Shown: positions 11,143-23,414 of the stretch, piece after piece
How the letters are laid out: every line of letters begins with the position of its first letter
How positions within the stretch are numbered: position 1 is the stretch's first letter
Source: Clavaria fumosa
Lineage: Eukaryota > Basidiomycota > Agaricomycetes > Agaricales > Clavariaceae
Assembly: GCA_951802425.1 (NCBI GenBank)
Contig: OX637801.1
Coordinates: 1,798,001 to 1,862,000 of the forward strand
Direction: 5' to 3'
DNA length: 64,000 bases
Notes under the pieces: model-generated
What the model saw: the letters and a program-made list of their open reading frames with translations, nothing else
Told to the model about the DNA's origin: nothing
The model's database searches: none
Made by a program: the position numbers and the translations under genes

Positions 11143-11972
11143 TTAAATATTATTATTCACAGGTAGCAAACCTGGTTCCATAACAAGGGGTATGGAGAGA
11201 TTTTTGGACTCTTGCAGGGACAAGGTCAAGACTTCTTTTGCTTTTCCTTTTCCTTTGCCTACTGCCATCACAATAGCTGAGATGGAGGATGAAGGTATTT
11301 CAAGAGCTGGCAGAAGCAGTGGGGAAATTGCAGCAGCTACATGCTCTCCCTCTTTGTATTTTTCTGCTGGCCTCTCTGAGGACTCACAGATATTGTGTAT
11401 GATTTCTTTGTCAGTCAGTGAGTCCATAGGAATATTGTTGAACGGGCCAAAGGGAGGAGAGGAGACCATCAGTGGTGAAAAATGAGATGGGAAATCTGGA
11501 GAAGCTGGAGCCATTCCAACACCAACTGCAGCAGCCTCATTCATTGCCTGTCAAAGACAAGAGAGGTTAGAAACATTTCCTCTGTTAAACAAACAACATA
11601 CCTGCTGTGTGGATTGTTGCAAGTGAGAGATAAAGTCTCCTATTTTCCTTTGAGATCCTCAAATGCTGTGGCTATCAGTATCAGGAGAACCTTGGAGGAT
11701 ATGGGTCCTAGGATAGGGTCTGGAGGAAGAACCTGCAGAGCTCTTTTCAGTGACAATTCTTGCCTGGTCTAGGTGATCATTTCATCACAAATGGTTTTGC
11801 ATTTGAACATATTGCTTAGTTTAGTCTTGAACTGGCAGACAATGCACTCAAAGTAGCCATCTTGGTCATGGAGGAGGGTGAATGAGCCACATACAAGTTT
11901 GGGACAGTGGTATGCAGCATTATGTGCCTTCAGGTCCACAGTGGTTGCTTCACATTTGGGGCACATAGGCAT
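11143..11972 (-). pseudogene. Cys-rich zinc-finger gene, broken
   Basis: ATG at 11972 opens a Cys/His-rich segment (MPMCPKC, then AHNAAYHC, then GYFECIVC), which resembles the OrsD-type finger at the left end of the window. The same frame then passes a TAG near 11780, continues with readable sequence, and meets a second TAG. A 55-nt intron-like GT...AG near 11546-11600 joins to a frame ending at 11143 with a Pro/Ser-rich and a GKGKGKAKE basic stretch. The continued readability across stops suggests a recently inactivated gene. Exon structure before the intron is uncertain. Confidence 0.4.
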
Positions 11973-12859
11973 TCTTGAAGAAAACAACAGGGTTAGGCTG
12001 AAGTCAGTGGAATGGCAAGAGTGAAACAACAGATGAGAGTCAGGACAAAGCAGCAAGAGTGAAGCAGAGAGCAAACAGAGAGGGTGAAGCAGCAAGCAGT
12101 AAAAGTGGATTGAAACAGAGAGGGTGAGGCAGCAAGCAGTAGAAGTGGATCAACTGAATGTTAACACAACTCAGTGTTCACAATTCCTGTCAACAATTGT
12201 CAATGAGAGATCAAGCGATACTCATTGAGCCTTGATAAAACTTTGAGCAAGCTCATGTGACACAGTTATACTATTACATAATGTGGGAGGGTAATCCTAA
12301 GCATGCAGTCATCTCATCTCTCTCCTAGTTTGAGGCAGGCCTCACCCTCATGTCCTGTCTCCCACCCAGCATCAAGATTGGCAGCCAGCTCACAGACACC
12401 ACTGTTGGCCTCCTCTACAGCACCATCCCCCTCCCCCTGCTGCTTACCTTGGCCCTGAGTGCACCTTCTGCCTCACCAATGGCAGTACAATAACATTTGC
12501 CACCCTGATATCAGCTGTGCTGGCAATGAAGAGTAAGGGGGAATATTTGATAAGTTGAGGGTATGAGGGGTGGTAGTGAGGGAGTGAAAGTGAATGAGAG
12601 TAGGTGATAGTGATCATGAGGGTGTGAGGGTGTGAGGGTAAAGCTTGATAGGGTGGAGATGTGAGGGTACTGAGCACAAGTACTAATTTATTTATATCTC
12701 AGCAACCACTGGCCCAAATTTCACCAAATTTTCAGGGTATCTCACTATATACCACAGAATGAATCCCATGGTGTCCATGGGTACCCCTTGCTAGTAATAA
12801 GACTTGTTCATGCCACACTTGTGACAGCCCACTCCCCCAAGTGAATTTACTGGTGATGC
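11973..12859. other. Intergenic with a short tandem duplication
   Basis: A unit of about 42 bp (ACAGAGAGGGTGA...GCAGCAAGCAGT) is repeated about twice between 12066 and 12150. A TATCTCAGCAACCACTGG phrase near 12697 matches the repeat A module, and CATGCCACACTTGTGA near 12790 matches the small inverted-repeat elements at 23.4 and 25.1 kb. No gene supported. Confidence 0.4.
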
Positions 12860-13265
12860 AGGTGACACAGGGGACACATTTTGTGCCTGGGATCTGGTTG
12901 TTGTGCCTGAAATGGAAACCTGGGACCTGGGACCTGGGACTTGGTGCCTGGAACCTAAAGTGTGCCAAGTCCAATATTTCAGATTCTAAGTACCAGGTCT
13001 CCCAGGTGCCATGCCTCAGGTATCCCAAGTCTCCTGTACCCCAGGTCCCATATACCCCAGGTCCCAGGTCTCCCAGGTGTCTCAGGTTTCAGGTCTCCCA
13101 GGTGCCATGCCTCAGGTGTACCTGAGGTCCCATGTACCCCATGTCCCAGGTGTCCCAGGTGTCCCAGGTGTCTCAGGTATCTCAGGTCTCAAGTCTCAGG
13201 TGTCCCAGGTCTCAGGTGTCCCAGGGTCTCAGGCAGGTGTTCCAGGTTTCTCAGGTCCCAAGTAT
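12860..13265. repeat. Minisatellite based on CCCAGGTGTCT
   Basis: Dense imperfect repetition of 9- to 18-bp units such as CCCAGGTGTC, TCTCAGGTCTC and CCTGGGACCTGGGAC. Long reading frames crossing it are products of the repeat, not genes. Confidence 0.8.
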
Positions 13266-14229
13266 TTTAGGTGCAACAGTGCTGAGCACTTCCCATCCAG
13301 TCTTCCATGCTTACCTGGGACCTGCAGCACATGGGACTTGGCACACAATGATCTGGGATAATCAAGGCCATGCCAGGAACCTGGCACACACTATTGTATT
13401 TTGTAACTCTAAATGTGTTGTAACTTGACATCACCACAGCACTGATCACTTCCACAGTGTCAAAACTTGATGACAAAGCTGCTGACAGAATAATGGCATG
13501 GGATAGTGGTAGTGGGAACTACATCCTCCCACTTGTTTGAAACCTTTCTTAAAAATGATTTATCTTAGACACAAGTGAATGAGAGAATGTTTGAGCATTA
13601 TGGCTCTGTCAGTGTAAAATGACATCAGACCAGATATGCATTGGTATATAAGACTTACTAGGGGCTCAAATAGCCATTGGATATCCCTAGCTTTCTTTGC
13701 AAATGTGAATAGCTGATATTTTTATTGAACAATGTTACATGCTACCCAAAGTGCCTGGCTGGGTAATTTTCACATATTGAACTGTGATTGTTTTTGGTGA
13801 AACACCTGAGGAACATATTATTGAAAAGGTTCATGATATCATCATGGCTGATGATGAGGATGAGAAGGTCTATCAAGCAGATGTGGATGATGGCCTTGAT
13901 GTCATCTGTAGTGCCAAGAAAAAAGACACAAGCTATCACTTCAATCTGTCAGTGGGCAACCAATACATCCAGCACATACTCACAAATCTTCACAACCAAT
14001 GATGGGATTGCATTTCTTATGATAATACTATCACTTGGCAAGCACTTCCATGATGCTCCTTTCCTCAAAATAGGTTGGATAGCAGATACTTTATCTGGCA
14101 CCCATGGTGGTGTGTGTATCCAGGTTCATTTGATATTGTGACTTGTCTTTTTACTTTGTTTTAGCTTCTTAGCATCATAGTCAATATGGCAGCCAACAAT
14201 TTATTTTGCATGGTTGGCAATGGTGAATT
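13266..14229. other. No supported gene; one short acidic frame
   Basis: A 72-codon plus-strand frame at 13784-14002 is acidic and shows no known motif. Nothing else stands out. Confidence 0.3.
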
Positions 14230-14680
14230 TCCTTCACTCTCTCTACTCTTTATTGACTCCCTGGACCTTGCCAAACTCCAGTCTGCTTTCCAGAATGAAG
14301 AGAGCCAGCACCTTGCTCATGGGCTTACCAACCCTGTCCTTGCCATGCCAGCCTCTGCTTCCAAATCTTTACCACCCTGCTTGTTCTGTGGCATACCTGG
14401 CCACAAGGAGGAGACTTGCTACAAGAAACAGCATGCTTCTGAGCAGGCTAAAATGCAAGTTGCAAGCAGGGGTAAGCAGAGAAAGCCCAAGACCCCAAGC
14501 AGCAAAGTGCCAGTGAAGCAACTCAGGATACCCCCATTGAGCAGGGCAATCCTGACTGTGTTTGCTGGCCATGCAAGTGCTCTCTCCTCTTCCAATCACA
14601 CTCTTTGGCACAAATCTTATGCTTGCTTTCATTGCAACACAGATACAGGTGCTGCATCACACATGACCCCTCAGGAAGTT
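14230..14680 (+). mobile_element. Old Ty1/copia fragment: gag zinc knuckle to protease
   Basis: The frame matches copia-A and copia-B gag from LFIDSLDLAKLQSAFQNEES through the knuckle CLFCGIPGHKEETC to the protease start NTDTGAASHMTP, but with many substitutions. Homology starts and stops abruptly, so both ends are truncated. This is a third, older member of the same copia lineage. Confidence 0.8.
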
Positions 14681-15490
14681 CAGACTCTCTTGCACAGTGG
14701 GCAGACCAAGACCCCACCATCAAAAACCCTGACCTTGAAGCTGCAATAACCAAAGCCGAGAAGAAGGTGGTTGGAGTGGCCAATACTCAGAAAATGCATG
14801 CCAGATGGCATGGACCACTCCTGGACAGGATTGATGATGCTTTCAAGGATTGCCTATTGTACTGCCCACCCAACTTGTGGAGCCAGGACTGGACAACTGC
14901 CTTTTGACTCTATGCTCAAGATGTAGTGCATCTTTGCCAAGAGGAAACACACAAAAGACACACAGCAAAGCTTGATTTTTGCAGGGCATTTCCAGCATGT
15001 GTTGCTTGGAAGTTTTGCTACCCAGGATCTTCAAGATATGCACAACTGCCAATTCCCACCATGTCATTTATTGTCAGGATAGATCAGTCACTCAAACATG
15101 TGATGGAGCCCCAATCAGCACAACTTGGCCATGCCTGCTAGTACAACAAAGATTCTTCCATCATCATCAACAAGAACTTGAGGTTTACTGGGCACTATAT
15201 CAGGATCGGTCAAAGAATTATAGATGTAAAGCACCCACTGCCCATCCCTTTAAATCATTGGCTGTACAAGTCATCCATTGTGGCAAAATGACTGCTGCTT
15301 CTGCTTTCCCACTTTCTTGTAAACAAGCCCTTTGTGACAGCAGCAGTGCCCAGGTTATATTGAGTATTGACTGTTTGAACATCCCTGTACTTCACAGAGA
15401 CATAGAGCATGGTTGGCAGAAGGACTCTCTAGCTTCCTGGGTAGCTGTAGCAACTTGCTTTTTTCAGTGGCACAATTTATGATATGCTTT
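14681..15490 (+). pseudogene. Unrecognised protein remnant
   Basis: Directly after the copia fragment an open frame (about 14680-14907, then another at 14926-15141) reads as plausible protein with Trp, Cys and charged residues, and after a TAG at about 15139 the same frame stays readable to about 15290. I recognise no domain. It may be part of whatever gene or element the copia fragment landed in. Frames change at least once, so it is not functional as it stands. Confidence 0.3.
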
Positions 15491-15589
15491 CTTGTGCTGT
15501 GCCCTTGTTATGCAGAAAAGGGCCCATCTTTTATGAGTTTTTGATTTATCAAGAATTCATTCTTATCAACCCCAGAAAAGGGCCCATCC

Positions 15590-16075
15590 TTCATTCATTG
15601 TTTCACTCATATCTCAACAACCACTGGATGGAATCCCACACAATTTTGACAGTAAATAGACAATCATCAGATTGTTTTATGTTAATATTTTTGTGATTTT
15701 ATCAAATGTACTGTGGGTGTGAGGGCAGTTGAAATTACATGACACCCAATCTGCATTTTAATTTTTAAACTCAGAAGGTGCTGGACATCATAGCTCCACA
15801 ACCACATGATAGAATTATGCCAAAATTTGAAGGTAGATAGGAACCCATGACTAATATTTTCAAGATTTTATCAAATGAATTACAGGCATGGGAGAAAATC
15901 CATGTCATGCCAATTTTAAACTCTGACATTCTGGAAAGTCACACTCAGGCACTTCTATGGCTGTATCTCAGCAACCAGTTGATGGATTCTCACCAGGTTT
16001 TGGGAGTAGGTGAATATCTATGAGTAGTATATACATTAATATTTACAAGAATTTAGCTCATTTACTGGAGGTGCA
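15590..16075 (+). repeat. Repeat A, copy 1
   Basis: Shares long stretches with 21094-21515 (same strand) and with 25820-26480 and 31230-31925 (opposite strand). Phrases of the type ACCACTTGATGGAATT recur inside it at about 15621, 15801 and 15974, a spacing of 180 and 173 bp. No coding capacity. Confidence 0.8.
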
Positions 16076-16249
16076 ACCTTGCAAGGCCCTTCAGGTCCCC
16101 AGACCCTGGCACTATGGACCCAATAGCAGGTTATTATCACCATCTGGTCAGATGATTTATGACTTTCACCCAAAATTCAGTGCAAAACAGGTGATGGATG
16201 ATTTCTAATCACCATCAAAATCAAGGGATATTCACTAGATAAGATTGAG

Positions 16250-17025
16250 TTATATAATACACCCCTCAATTTGGGTGATATTCAACTGGAGGATATTGGA
16301 TTGTGCAAAACACTCTTGAAATCAAGGGAAATTCAACATGATGAGATTGAGTTATATAATACACCCCCTGATTTGAGTGATATCAAACCAAGGATATTGG
16401 GTTGTACAAAGCACTCTTGCTACAATCTAATCTAATGACTGAGCAGGATCAAAGAGCTTAAGCAAACAGGCTCTACTATGGACTCAATAGCAGGTTGATA
16501 TCACCATCTGGTCAGATGATTTATGACTTTCACCCAAAAAATAGGTGACAGGTGATTAACTGGAGGATATTGAGTGATACAATATACCCCCTTAAGTTGA
16601 GTGATTACAAACTGCAGGATATCAAGTGATACAATACACCTCTCAACTTGAGTGATATTAAACTGGAGGATATTGAGTGATATGACACACCTCTCAATTT
16701 GAGTGATATTAAACTGAAGGACATTGAGTGATACAATACACCCCTTTAATTTGAGTGATATTAAACTGGAAGATATTGAGTGATACAATACACCCATTTA
16801 ATTTGAGTGATATTGAACTGGAGGATATTGAGTGATATAATACACCCCTTAATTTAAGTGATATTAAACTGGAAGATATTCAGTGATACAATATACTCCC
16901 TCAATTTAAGTGATTAAACTGGAGGACTTTGAGTGATACAATACACCTCTCAATCTAAGTGATATTAAACTGGAGGATATTGAGTGATACACCTCTCAAT
17001 TTGAGTGACATTTAGCCACAAAATC
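16250..17025. repeat. Minisatellite with 51-52-bp unit
   Basis: From about 16554 to 17023 some nine units of 51-52 bp follow one another, each like TGAGTGATATTAAACTGGAG plus GATATTGAGTGATACAATAC and a CACCCCTCAAT end. Two more diverged units with larger spacing lie at 16250-16420. Short minus-strand frames over it only translate the repeat. Confidence 0.85.
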
Positions 17026-17038
17026 TTATTGTCTAGAT

Positions 17039-17088
17039 GGGGACTGTAGTGTAATGGATAACACAGCAGTTGTGGGTTGAGTCACAAG
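17039..17088 (+). other. tRNA-like 5' half (possible SINE head)
   Basis: GGGACTG, TA, then a D-arm-like GTG..TAATGGATAA..CAC, followed by GGGTTGAGTCA, which approximates an internal B box, lies directly at the truncated end of gypsy-4. The anticodon arm is not well formed. It could be a SINE head or chance. Confidence 0.25.
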
Positions 17089-20009
17089 GATAGAGTTGTA
17101 GGTGGCCAACTTTGGTAGTGGCCTGATAGCATCCCAGGTGATCGTATGCCATGGGTATGGCAGGATTGCATGTGGGTGTAATGGTGCCCATCATTTCATT
17201 CAGTCAGGCTTTGATCTTTGACATTTTTCACAGCCTGCCACATATTCCGCTATGTCCTCCTTCATCCCTGGCCAATCAAACTGTTGGGAAACAATCTCCA
17301 TGGTTTTCTCAGGCCCTGGGTGTCCTCCAAATGGGGAGTCATGTAGTTCCACAAGGACTTTGTGCACCAGGTCTGGTAGAACCCACATCTTTCCTTCATG
17401 CTTGAATAGCCCATCCTCTGTTTTCTCATAGGGTGTCAATTTAGGAGGAGTCATGCTCGTATGCACTTCCAGCAACAGTTGATCAATGGTGGGTTTGGGT
17501 ACCAGTAATGTAGCAAGACATTGAGCCGGGAAGACTTGCACCATTGGTTTTTCATATTTGTCTGTTCCTTCCCAGTGATCCAGCCATTGGGATAGCACAT
17601 CTGCCTTCATGTTTGTCTTTCCGGGCTTGTATTTCACTTCAAAATTGAAATTTTGTAGTTTGGAATGCCATTGTGTCTGTCTCGGGTTTAGTTTTTGGCT
17701 TTTTTGGAAGTATTGGAGATTTGCATGGTCTGTGTGAATTTCAAAAGGTTCCTTGACACCTAACAGGTAGTGACGTTCCTCCAGTCCTTGGACAATTGCC
17801 AGGAATTCTTTGTCATATGTGGTATAGTTCATCTCTGCCAGTGAGAAGGTTTTCAAGATGAAGTCCACAGGCTGCCAGGTTCCATCAGGCTGTTGTTGAG
17901 ACAGTACTCCTCTGGTTGCATAGTTACTGGTGTCCACTTCCATTTTCCATTTTCCTTCATCTTGTGGGATTGCCAATACTACATCACTCTGTAGTGTGTC
18001 AATCAAAGACTTCCAGGCACGTTCTTGTCAGTCTGTCCAGATGTACAGTGCATCATCACATAACAGTTCATAGAGTGGCTTTGCTAGGGCAGCAAATCCC
18101 TTGATGAATCTTCGGAAGTAGTTGAGAAGTCTGATCCCTCATTGTAATGCTTGCTTGTTTTTTGGGGTCAGCCAATCCACTATGCCCTTGCATTTCTTTG
18201 GCAAGTGGCAAACGGAACCTTCTGATATTAAGAGCCCACAAAAGGTAACTTCTGCCCTCTCTAGGGCATTCCACGGGTTTTTTCCCATGGGTTTGTTTAC
18301 TGATATTTGTCCATCATTTTCTCCCCAATGTGTAACACAATCATAAAAGTAATCATACAAAGGCCTAAAGAATTGTTTTAGCCCTATCTCCACCAATTCT
18401 CAACCGTTTTGGATGATCCAGGGCTTGTTTGAAAGGGAATCACCGTACGGGTTCAAATTTTACCCGCAGAGGGTTTCCCGTACGGTGATTCCCTTTCAAA
18501 CGAGCCCTGGATCATCCAAAATGGTTGAGAATTGGTGGAGATAGGGCTAAAACAATTCTTTAGGCCTTTGTATGATTACTTTTATGATTGTGTTACACAT
18601 TGGGGAGAAAATGATGGACAAATATCAGTAAACAAACCTGTGAGAAAAAACCTGTGGAATGCCCTAGCCCTCTCTAGCTTGCATTTTGACCTTCTGACAC
18701 AAAGGTTATCTGCCTCTAGTGCCTGGAACACCTCATGTAGCAAGTGTCAGTGTTCCTCAAGAGTCTCCATAGCAATCAAGATATCGTCAATGTACACGAA
18801 GACTCTTCCCGTGGCTATCAGTCTTCGTAGAATGAAGTTCATTCTCCATTGAAAGACTGCCAGTGCATTCATCAACCCAAATTGCATAACATTGGGCAGT
18901 AGGATCCCAAATTTCATGATGATTGTGGCAAACTTTCAGCACCATTCAGCCATAGCAATGTTCCAATATCCCCACATCACATCAATCTTTGTAAAGTATC
19001 TTGCTTTTCGGAGGCTCGCGACTGTCTCATTGATTCTCAGCAGCAGGTATATGTCTTTGACACAGTAGGAGTTCAATTGTTTGTAGTCAATGATAGGTCA
19101 GAGTTTATCACCTTCATCCTTGAAGAAGATTGGGCTCACATAATCTGATTCTCCCCATTCAAGTCTTCCATTTTCAGTGTTTTCTTTTATCCATGCTTTC
19201 AGAGCTTGTTCTTTTTTTCATGTGAGGGGGTAAACTTTAGACCACAAGAACCCAGGGTCATTCTTGAATTTGATTTCATAGTCTACTCCCAGTCGAGGTT
19301 TAGGCAGTTCTTGGAAAGTTTTCTCTGAGAATACTTGTGGGTAGAGGGATTCCCAGTTGGGCATAGTGGCAGCAGCGAGAAGCGTGTAGCAACGTGGTCC
19401 ATATTCGATTATGTGGCAGTCCTTTTTCTTGCATTTCTCAAAGTGGATGTATTTTTGGGCCCAATTGATCTTTGGATTATGGTGTTGAAGCCAATCATGT
19501 CCTAGAATTGCCTGGTAGCCACTTATTCTCCCTAGTAAGAACTGTTTGATCTCCATGTGGCCAGTGATGGTTAAGCACATGGTTGCCAAGTGTTTAAAAG
19601 ATCCACATGCATTTACAGTCCCATCAATGTTCTTGAAAATGACAGGGGTCTCCAGAGCTGTAAGGTTCATTCCTTTCTCTCTGGCCCAGCTTAGATCCAT
19701 CACTGATATCATGCACCTGAAGTCAATCAACATTTGGATTTCATGGGTGCTCCTTGTATCCAGTGTCGTCACATAGCCTTGAATGTCCAATTGTTGGTCT
19801 CCCCCTTTGCCGAATACACTCTTTGTGTCAAACTCCCAATAGGTGTTGTCATCGTAGTCAGGTAGGCCTTTGGTGGTGAGGTCCTTGAGGGTGTGCTTGG
19901 CCCTCTCAGCCTCCTTCATCAAGGGGAACATTGGCTTGTTATTCTCAAAGCGGTTTACATGATGGTGGTGGGCAGGGACAATATATACAGATCCTACATT
20001 AGCACTCAT
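17089..20009 (-). pseudogene. pol: Pol remnant of gypsy-4
   Basis: Starts at the ATGA overlap with MSAN, then protease (here IDFRCMISVMD, so the catalytic DSG is changed to DFR, which would inactivate it), the RT start, RT palm and thumb in broken frames, RNase H (VDTSNYATRG) and the integrase finger (CEKCQRSKPD), ending in the core domain. The RT frame is continuous across the 405-bp insertion once one 8-bp duplication is removed. Several stops and frame changes. Confidence 0.8.
18262..18666. mobile_element. Palindromic hAT-type MITE (405 bp) in gypsy-4
   Basis: Two arms of about 190 bp (18262-18451 and 18478-18666) are near-perfect inverted copies around a loop of about 26 bp. Ends are TAGGGCATTCCA / TGGAATGCCCTA and the flanks carry a perfect 8-bp duplication GCCCTCTC (18254-18261, 18667-18674). 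Both features fit a hAT-derived foldback element. It has no gene. Removing it and one duplication joins the RT reading frame of the host element. Confidence 0.85.
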
Positions 20010-21093
20010 GCAGATCCCTCAGGAAAATCCTGCTGTCCATGTCCATTACTCAGAGTTGTGTTTGTGACTGGTGCTGGGGTTGGGGCCTGGGTCTTCCTCA
20101 CAATATCTAGCTGATTGTGTAGGTGCGCCATCTTGTTCTCCATTGCTTCCCACTCATCTTGTCCGGCGCTCGTGGCTGCATACGAGGGATTAAATGAAGT
20201 GAGTGAGGTTGGGTGTGAGGCAGGGTATGCTGGCATGGGGTATGGTGACAAGGGCAGCATATAATACCCTGGGGGCGATCACAACTCGAAAACACTTCCG
20301 GATCTGACCTGTTGCCAAGGAAGGGCGCGATGTTGAGGAGGTTCAGGGCACAACCGTGTGGGGTGGCTGACTTGGCCACAGTTGTAGCAGATGAGTGAGC
20401 ATCATGGCCCTGCGCCTCAGCTCATGTCCATCAGTGTTCCTTGCCTTGTTCCAGGCAGCACTGGTCTGTTCCACTGCCCAGTAGGTGGAGCCTGCTGTTG
20501 TTGCTGCTGCTGTGGCTGTCATTGCCACTGCACTTGTTGCAGTTGTTGTTGTTGTTGGCCCCACTGGGCTGGCACTTGGTGCATAGGCTGAGGTTGCCAC
20601 TGTGGTGATCAGAAGGAACAGTTCTGCAAATGTTGGGGCTGTCTTGGCTGGTTCCAAGCAGGGTGAGGGCCTATCTGTGCTCGCATTTCCCTTTGAACTG
20701 CAGTATGTAGTTGGTGCTGTCAGTCCAAGCATATGGTGAGCACTCGAAAAGCCTGGTAGTCTGCAGGTTGGTCTGTGCATGCGAGGACTTTCTCCATCAA
20801 CTTTGGGTGGACAGCCCTCATCAACAGGGCATGTATCACATTCCAATGTGTATCTTCCTTATAGCTGGCTTGGCTCATCAATGTTTTGAACTTCTGGAAA
20901 AACTGTGCCACATCCATCTGTATTTGCTTGAATCCATTGAGTTTGTGTATGGCCAATGCTTGGTCTTCAATGGGAGAGAATGCTTCCCTCATTCGTGCTT
21001 CCAATGTGGCCCAGATAACATCTTCGCCTCCCTCTTCCAGTAACACAGTTGCAGCCTGGTTTGCCCACTCTGCAGCATACCCTTCAACCATCA
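20006..21093 (-). pseudogene. gag: Gag remnant of gypsy-4
   Basis: Residues match the gypsy-1 capsid domain from MVEGYAAEWANQAATV onward, then a Gln-rich linker and a coiled tail. The zinc-knuckle region is frameshifted. The gag stop TGA lies inside ATGA at 20006-20009, where pol begins, so the overlap of gag and pol is better preserved here than in gypsy-1. The capsid start is lost at the junction with repeat A. Confidence 0.8.
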
Positions 21094-21515
21094 GGTTGTT
21101 TTATATTAATATTTTTGTTATTTATCAAATTTACTGTGGGTGTGAGTGCAGTGGAAATTTCATGACACCCAACCTACAGTTTCATTTTTAAACTCAGAAA
21201 CTGCAGAGGATCAGAGCTCCACAACCACTTGATGGAATTGTGCCAAATTTTGTAGGTAGATAGTACCCTAATAGGAGGCCCTATCATAATATTTTAAATA
21301 TTTTATCATGTGAATTGCAGGCATGGGAATGATTCCATGTCATGCCAATTTTAAACTCCGACTTTTTTAAAAGTCGCACTGAGGCACTTCTATGGCCATA
21401 TCTCAGCAACCACTTGATGGATTTTCATTGGTTTTTGAGGGTAGGTGGGTAGCTTTGACTAGTGTCTACAGCAATATTTACATGAATTTAGCTTATTTAC
21501 TGGAGGTGCAAGAAA
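21094..21515 (+). repeat. Repeat A, copy 2
   Basis: Begins CAGGTTGTTTTATATTAATA and ends at TTTACTGGAGGTGCAA, both phrases shared with other copies. It abuts truncated gypsy-4 gag. Confidence 0.8.
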
Positions 21516-22290
21516 GTAAAAATGTGGTGTTACACTAATGGGCTCATGAGGAATCAGTGATGAGGGGAGGGGTAAGTGAGCATGTGTCATGGTGGGTTAT
21601 TGCTTACATTAATTTATCAAACAATAAATGATTTTTAACTCTTCAACCAACCACTTAACTGACATGCTCCCAGCACATGAATTGTACACCCCTCAGTGTC
21701 TTCCCTCACTCAAGTTTTCACAATTTTTCATGAAGAATTGAAGGAGGTATGGCCATTACAAAACTTTGATAACAAATTTATTTGTAAGCACATCCATTCT
21801 GGTACTTCAATTTTGGGTTTTTTTATCTCCACATATAGAACAGAATCCATTAAACCACCACTGACAAAGTTGTTGGCCTTGCTGAAGACCATCTATCTCC
21901 CTTAATTTTTCCTGGACCAATTCATATGTGTTTGGCTGTATAAATGTCACCTCAATGGGTCCAAAAATCTTTTTTGCCCTATAGCTCAACACTTACTTAA
22001 GAGTCTATCTTCCAAATATTTGGTGTGTATCATCCTCATGTCTAAAATGTCCATGAAATATCTTCATGATTCTAGAAATTTATTTGACTGAGAAATGCTG
22101 GCACTGAAAGTTGCAATTTGTATCATGGGCAAGTACATCCACTCATACAGTATAATGTTTTTCAACCCCAGACACAGAATGGCATCCATCAGCAGCATCT
22201 ATCAGGCTACCACTGATAAGTTCTTTGCTTTGGTGAGAACTAACTCTTCCAAAATTTCTGGACTGATCCATGCAAGTTTGACTATATAAA
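21516..22290. other. No supported gene
   Basis: AT-rich sequence with only short frames. Nothing recognised. Confidence 0.3.
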
Positions 22291-22480
22291 ATGCCAGATT
22301 CAATAAATTTCAGAGATGTTTTGAGCATACAGATGGTGTAATGAGTTGATGTGTAGAGGTGGCTGAGGCCACCTCTATATATCAATTGTGCTACACCATC
22401 TTATGTTCAAACATCTCTGAACTTATTGGATCTGGATGTTTGATGTAATGAAGGACTTGTTCATGCCACACTTGTGATGC
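22291..22480. repeat. Inverted-repeat element, longer relative of the 25.1-kb MITE
   Basis: Contains TTTGAGCATACAGATGGTGTA and, inverted, TACACCATCTTATGTTCAAA around a centre near 22363, followed by GACTTGTTCATGCCACACTT. All these phrases recur in the elements at 23415-23550 and 25091-25255. Exact ends are unclear. Confidence 0.5.
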
Positions 22481-23066
22481 CCAAGTAGTCCCTGTGGGGT
22501 ATACTGGGGGATAATTTTTGGCACCACATGCACAACTCTTGACATTCCTGGGCCATCCTCTCTGTCAAAGAGAAGTTAATAGGTTCATTTGCTGTGAAAA
22601 CAACAGACTTTACTTTGTACAGTGTCCAAATTCCTGGAACAGATGGATGTGTCTCCGATAGAGAGATGAAGATGCAGCCTGTAGGGCTTCTAATACTTGT
22701 ATATACAATAGCTGGTATGCTTCTGCATTAAGCTGAGGCTGAGTACTTTTTACACCAGTCCAGTACAGATCAAACATGTTACAAATCTATTTTTTTATTA
22801 GAAGAGTTCAAATTTAATGTAAAAATGCTTACCACAACAACATAATATACATAGACCTGCAGTGGAAGGCTCACCATCACCACCCAATCCAGAAAGTCTG
22901 TGATGTACTCCATTAGGGGACCAAGGATGACCTGGAGTGCTTCTTCAAAGACCAGATTTTGAAATCTGACCCTATAGCTATGCTTAGTTATCCAAATTCA
23001 AGTATTAAATGAAAATCACTTCATTGTCTGTAATGTGGGAAAATGCAAAGTCTTTGTGTAGTACAT

Positions 23067-23378
23067 TCACCCAAGTCTGGGCTGCCTCAGGTGGTTGTTT
23101 GACTCCATTTTCATACAAAACATCATATGATGGATGGTGAAAATGTCAGGCTCTCTTTCTACCTGCCTTAGGCCATGGTAAGCCATCAATAATTGTGCCA
23201 ATTTGATTCTTGTCATTGGAGTGCTGTGACTTAAGTTGCTATGAAAGATGTCAACCATACTGGAATTCACTGAATTGGACACAAAATGAGCTAAGAAAGT
23301 TTTATCATGGGCAGTGATACTGGGAAAGGCATAGATATGCACAGAAACCCAACAAAGTTGGGTTTTAAACCAACCCAT
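23067..23378 (-). CDS. Unrecognised ORF, 103 codons
   Basis: A minus-strand frame with balanced composition and no repeats. I see no domain, signal or membrane segment. It lies downstream of and on the same strand as the broken gene at 23917-25090, with a MITE between them, so it could be a 3' part of that gene. Confidence 0.25.
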   Translation of the reverse strand: MGWFKTQLCWVSVHIYAFPSITAHDKTFLAHFVSNSVNSSMVDIFHSNLSHSTPMTRIKLAQLLMAYHGLRQVEREPDIFTIHHMMFCMKMESNNHLRQPRLG

Positions 23379-23414
23379 ATCTTAAGGCCTCTTCTAGATA
23401 CAGGCTTACATCAG

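Larger units (their letters stand above)
17089..21093 (-). mobile_element. Gypsy-4: truncated, decayed relative of gypsy-1
   Basis: On the minus strand, protein similarity to gypsy-1 runs from the gag capsid domain (21093) through protease, RT, RNase H and into the integrase core, where it stops near 17089. No LTRs remain: the gag end abuts repeat A and the integrase end abuts a tRNA-like sequence. Many frameshifts and stops. A 405-bp palindromic element interrupts RT. Confidence 0.88.

Noticed and set aside
13011..13361. Overlapping frames of about 100 codons
   Set aside because: Products of the CCCAGGTGTCT minisatellite.
16501..16797. 98-codon repetitive frame
   Set aside because: Unit repeats of the 51-52-bp minisatellite.
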